47,904 nucleotides of DNA from an uncultured Candidatus Saccharibacteria bacterium (GTDB lineage Bacteria; Patescibacteria; Saccharimonadia; Saccharimonadales; UBA6022): NCBI GenBank assembly GCA_946887425.1, contig CAMPKW010000002.1, positions 1 to 47,904 on the forward strand. The letters are read 5' to 3'. The translations under genes were made by a program, and so were the position numbers. The notes beneath the pieces were generated by a model. The model was given only the letters and a program-made list of their open reading frames with translations. It ran no database searches and was not told the origin of the DNA. The stretch's first letter is position 1; every line of letters starts with the position of its first letter. Below are positions 45,267 to 47,904 of the stretch, in pieces.

Positions 45267-45437
45267 AAGTTGTGGTGGGTTATCGTAGAGCGAGCAGTCA
45301 CAACATGATGTTGGAGTTATGTTTGTTTTAGTAACTTTCGCTGTGTTTAACAATACGGGAGACTCGGCAAAAGCGCAAGCAGAATAATCAAAATAACAAC
45401 ATTTTGTAAGCAGAGGAGATGGGAATATACTACCTAT

Positions 45438-45917
45438 ATGACATTCTTTGTAGCTGCTACGCCCGCACCAAAACCAAAAACTTATAACGCGCCGAAAGTT
45501 GCTCTGATTGCAGCGGCTATTATTTTAATCCTGACGCTTGCTCAATTATTTCATTTCGAAGATTTCGTACCGCTTATCGAAACCTTTGGCTTACCAGGCG
45601 GGGTATTCGTTGCACAGCTTTTTGCCACTAGCATTGTCGTGCTTGAAGTTGCGACACTGCCGTTTTTGCTTCGGATGCGCCTCAGTAATGCTATGCGTTT
45701 TGTGTCAATGGTGTGTGGTTGGCTGGTGGTCGTACTGTGGATGCTCGTGCAGTTATATCTCACTATTTCGCACCCCGACATACATAATAATGGGCTTGTG
45801 GGTTCGGTCATGGAAGTTGGTGCTGGCTGGTGGTCGGTATTCGCACTTGCTGCGCTTGGTCTTTTGGTCGCATGGGCTAGCTGGGGTATGTGGCCGCTTG
45901 CTCGTCGTCGCAAATAG
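45438..45917 (+). CDS. Four-helix membrane protein, unknown
   Basis: 159 residues with four transmembrane segments (about 20-38, 55-76, 85-110, 127-150), ending in a basic RRRK. The layout resembles DoxX/MauE-like small membrane proteins, but I see no diagnostic motif. TATACT (45426-45431) ends 6 nt before the ATG, so the mRNA should be leaderless. Confidence 0.7.
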   Translation: MTFFVAATPAPKPKTYNAPKVALIAAAIILILTLAQLFHFEDFVPLIETFGLPGGVFVAQLFATSIVVLEVATLPFLLRMRLSNAMRFVSMVCGWLVVVLWMLVQLYLTISHPDIHNNGLVGSVMEVGAGWWSVFALAALGLLVAWASWGMWPLARRRK

Positions 45918-45974
45918 GTTGCACGTTGATCATGCCGAGCGTATGATGAGAGTACATAAGCGGAGGGTGACAAC

Positions 45975-46484
45975 ATGGAGTCAATTCGTAAACTTGAGTA
46001 TATGATAGCGCAGTGGTACAGCCGAGCGCCGCACCTGCCTGTTAAAAGTCAGATATGGCTCGCTCAGAATGTCTGGTGGATTGGACTTATCGGACTGGCG
46101 CTTGGTTCGTTTGGTGTACTAAGCGTATTGGCGGTAACCTTTTGGGCAAGTACCGCGATAGGCCTATATGGTGGCGTAGCAGGGGTTGTAGCGGGAAGCT
46201 TAGCATTTATCGCAGTGCTCGTCGCACTGGGGTTTTCGATAGTCATGCTCGCACTGCTTGGTATGGCGATCGCTCCATTAAAAGCTGGCAAGAAAAAGGG
46301 CTGGGATCTCCTGTTTATTTCAGCACTGCTTAGTTTCGCCTCGACCGTTGTCGGCTTTCTTCTTAGTTTTAATCCAGGCAGTCTAATTGTCGGCCTGTTC
46401 GGAAGTGTCGTGATGGGCTACTTCCTGTTTGAGATTCATTCGTACTTCAAAGTGGATAGGCTAGAAATGAAACGCGATATGTAG
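45975..46484 (+). CDS. Four-helix membrane protein, unknown
   Basis: 169 residues: an N-terminal amphipathic part (RKLEYMIAQWYSRAPHLPVKSQIWLAQNVWW, near 5-35, cited by its ends RKLEY and NVWW) and four hydrophobic segments (about 33-58, 62-84, 87-102, 112-155), with a basic loop KAGKKKGWDLL. The ribosome site GGAGGGTGA is strong. Seven bases separate its stop from the convergent corA. Not recognised. Confidence 0.7.
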   Translation: MESIRKLEYMIAQWYSRAPHLPVKSQIWLAQNVWWIGLIGLALGSFGVLSVLAVTFWASTAIGLYGGVAGVVAGSLAFIAVLVALGFSIVMLALLGMAIAPLKAGKKKGWDLLFISALLSFASTVVGFLLSFNPGSLIVGLFGSVVMGYFLFEIHSYFKVDRLEMKRDM

Positions 46485-46491
46485 TTTATGC

Positions 46492-47406
46492 TTATCGTTT
46501 GTGCATGAAGTAATATATCAGCCCAAGTGACGGCACCGCACTGATTGCAATAACGACCCAGAACATCATCGGCATATTTGCGCCTGGAATATCGACATTC
46601 ATGCCAAAAAGGCCAGCTACCATGGTGGGAATGGTGAAGGCCATGGTGATAACCGTCAGAATACGCATCGTCTCGTTGAGTCGCGTGTCCATAACGGCTC
46701 GGTAGGAGTCGCGTAGATTGGTGATGGTACGCAACAAACTCGTACATCGTGCAATAAGCTGCTCCAGATCAACCGAAAGATCTTCGATAAGATCGCGATC
46801 ATCTTCGTATAGATTGATAATTTTACTATTGAGGAGTTTTTCGAGCGCGGTGTTTGTTGGGATAAGCGCATCAAGGTAATCGTTAAGCTTGCGCTCGTAT
46901 TCGACGAGCCTGGTAATTTCTTTTGGGTTGAGATTGCGAACGTCGCTTGTTGCGGCACGCATCTGGCGGTTGATTTGTGCAACTCGCGTGCCGTATTGTC
47001 GCGTAATGGCGTCGATCATATGCATGAATAGCTTTGTCTTTTGAGTGGTGGGAATATGCACCTTATCAATAAATGGCTGCCATAGGCGACCGAGCGGATC
47101 ACGACTCACGGTAACGACTTGCTTTTGGCCGATGGCAAAAAGGATTGGCGTGGTGAAATCGTTAAAATCATCGTCGGTGTCGGGTAGCCGAGTGATAAAA
47201 TATGTCCAATCGTTCTCCGAATCGATACGGGGCACTTCGTGTGGGTCGAGGCTGTCGCGCAGAATATCGCCGTCAAGACCTAGCTCTATGAGTGTGGCTA
47301 ACTCATCCTCCCCGGGCCGCTCACAGCGCACCCAGCTCCCTGAGAGCAGTTCTTGAGTGGGGGCAATTTGTGGCGAGTGGCTAACTGAGCGGTAGAACGT
47401 AATCAT
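46492..47406 (-). CDS. corA: CorA-type magnesium/cobalt transporter
   Basis: A 304-residue CorA family channel: a cytoplasmic N-terminal domain (LDPHEVPRIDSENDWTYFI near 53), the long stalk helix (IDAITRQYGTRVAQINRQMR onward, near 130), and two C-terminal transmembrane helices with the selectivity motif GLFGMNV (near 267) between them. The tail YFMHKR is basic. It carries Mg2+ inward down its gradient. TGC-TATCAT ends 6 nt before the ATG on the minus strand, so it is predicted leaderless. Confidence 0.93.
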   Translation of the reverse strand: MITFYRSVSHSPQIAPTQELLSGSWVRCERPGEDELATLIELGLDGDILRDSLDPHEVPRIDSENDWTYFITRLPDTDDDFNDFTTPILFAIGQKQVVTVSRDPLGRLWQPFIDKVHIPTTQKTKLFMHMIDAITRQYGTRVAQINRQMRAATSDVRNLNPKEITRLVEYERKLNDYLDALIPTNTALEKLLNSKIINLYEDDRDLIEDLSVDLEQLIARCTSLLRTITNLRDSYRAVMDTRLNETMRILTVITMAFTIPTMVAGLFGMNVDIPGANMPMMFWVVIAISAVPSLGLIYYFMHKR

Positions 47407-47505
47407 CTATATATGATAGCATTACTTTATCGTTAAAATTGGCATACTATTGCTGTGTCTGCATCGCATTTATCTTTTGGTCGAACACCTAGATGGCAAA
47501 TTCAG

Positions 47506-47904
47506 TTAGTCGAGGGTGTATATGCAGTATATGCCACCAGTTTCTCCCGTGTTTGTTGTTGTGTTTCGTAATCCAACGTCAGGACAGCTCGTGATTCCAG
47601 CGAAGGCTGCGTATATATCTCGGTTTGTTGTATGATAAAGTGCTCCACGTCTCGGGGTGTTGGCGCCGCCTTCTGTGATGTCGGTCGTGTCGGGTTCGGG
47701 AAATGTGTTCATGTAAGGTGCGAGTTGATTTGTAAAACTCGTATTTACGACCCAGGTAGTGCTGTTCCAGCATTGAGAGTTATTTCCTGCATATGTCGTG
47801 GGCGCGCCCAGACATGAGTGTACACTAGGCCATGTTCCTGTATCGGCATTATATAGCTTGATTGCTTTCGACCAGGCGGTAATTGCGCTGACTGTTTTTG
47901 CATT
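47506..47904 (-). CDS. C-terminal part of a type IV pilin-like protein (5' end outside the window)
   Basis: A 132-codon open frame enters from the right edge and stops at TAA 47506-47508. It begins NAKTVSAITAWSKAIKLYNADTG (cited in part), the helix that follows the hydrophobic N-terminus in pilins, then has CLGAPTTYAG, QCWNSTTWVV, TSCPDVGL and GIYCIYTLD. Four cysteines suggest disulfides. The layout matches the second pilin of the 8.6-10.3 kb cluster (AKDWIRAIQSY). The leader and cleavage site lie beyond the window. Confidence 0.75.
   Translation of the reverse strand, partial: NAKTVSAITAWSKAIKLYNADTGTWPSVHSCLGAPTTYAGNNSQCWNSTTWVVNTSFTNQLAPYMNTFPEPDTTDITEGGANTPRRGALYHTTNRDIYAAFAGITSCPDVGLRNTTTNTGETGGIYCIYTLD

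Noticed and set aside
47453..47572. A leaderless-style GTG ORF of 39 codons on the plus strand, 6 nt after a CATACT box
   Set aside because: It lies mostly antisense to the C-terminal part of the pilin gene, the residues look non-protein-like (CCCVS end), and the -10 is weak.
1..47904. Alternative genetic code (TGA read as Gly) as in other CPR lineages
   Set aside because: TGA ends several well-bounded genes (for example the CD-NTase) and no conserved protein has in-frame TGA.
1..47904. CRISPR arrays, rRNA genes, insertion sequences
   Set aside because: No regularly spaced direct repeats, no rRNA-like stretches and no transposase frames were seen. The island head repeats are irregular in type and orientation, not CRISPR-like.

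Overview
The window reads as chromosome of a Candidate Phyla Radiation (Patescibacteria) cell, most probably a Saccharibacterium (TM7). This rests on protein family content (small housekeeping set, many short membrane proteins, FTIVELL-type prepilins, a divergent L32, a NAD-dependent ligase without zinc cysteines) and on gene style. TGA is used as a normal stop throughout, which argues against the recoded Absconditabacteria and Gracilibacteria. Base composition looks near 50% G+C by eye, with an AT-richer accessory stretch at about 11.4-14.7 kb. I could not run any database search, so the taxonomy is inference.

Layout. 0-8.5 kb: tRNA-Leu(GAG), typA, a GH37 trehalase, a convergent debranching-enzyme-like glycosidase, a GT4 glycosyltransferase, a CDP-alcohol phosphatidyltransferase-like protein with a degenerate motif, and rarA. 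8.6-10.3 kb: three tandem type IV prepilin genes. 10.3-11.4 kb: SPFH protein, tRNA-Phe(GAA), tRNA-Gly(GCC). 11.5-18.3 kb: an accessory run of small hypothetical, membrane and stress-type proteins (GIY-YIG, DUF3592, XRE, CPBP protease, pyridoxamine-oxidase-like, two DUF1905 proteins, DUF1801, VOC). 18.4-25.7 kb: secreted helical protein with a pilin-like partner, tRNA-Cys, tRNA-Leu(TAA), lemA-htpX, and a ligA-MazG-like-rdgB operon that joins DNA sealing with nucleotide-pool cleaning. 25.8-26.6 kb: RRM protein, a candidate structured RNA, tRNA-Ala(GGC).

26.56-31.6 kb is a genomic island. It begins at the 3' end of tRNA-Ala(GGC) and is bounded by imperfect direct repeats of about 75 bp that share a 13-bp core. 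It carries a repeat-dense non-coding head, an unknown gene, a two-gene CBASS anti-phage system (CD-NTase plus a Cap15-type 2TM/beta-barrel effector, coupled by a GTGA overlap and preceded by an 11-codon leader ORF), two further unknown genes with HEPN-like R-x(n)-H motifs, and a recombinase-type helix-turn-helix gene at the right end.

31.6-47.9 kb returns to core genes: 6-phosphogluconolactonase, a large pilin-like protein with RCC1-type beta-propeller repeats, a MurF-like ligase, leuS, rpmF-nusB-nudix-rnc, rpsP, khpA, trmD, corA, small membrane proteins, and the 3' end of another prepilin.

A feature across the window is that many start codons lie 6-8 nt after a good -10 hexamer, often extended (TGG or TGC before TATAMT), implying leaderless mRNAs. 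Several start codons were assigned on that basis.
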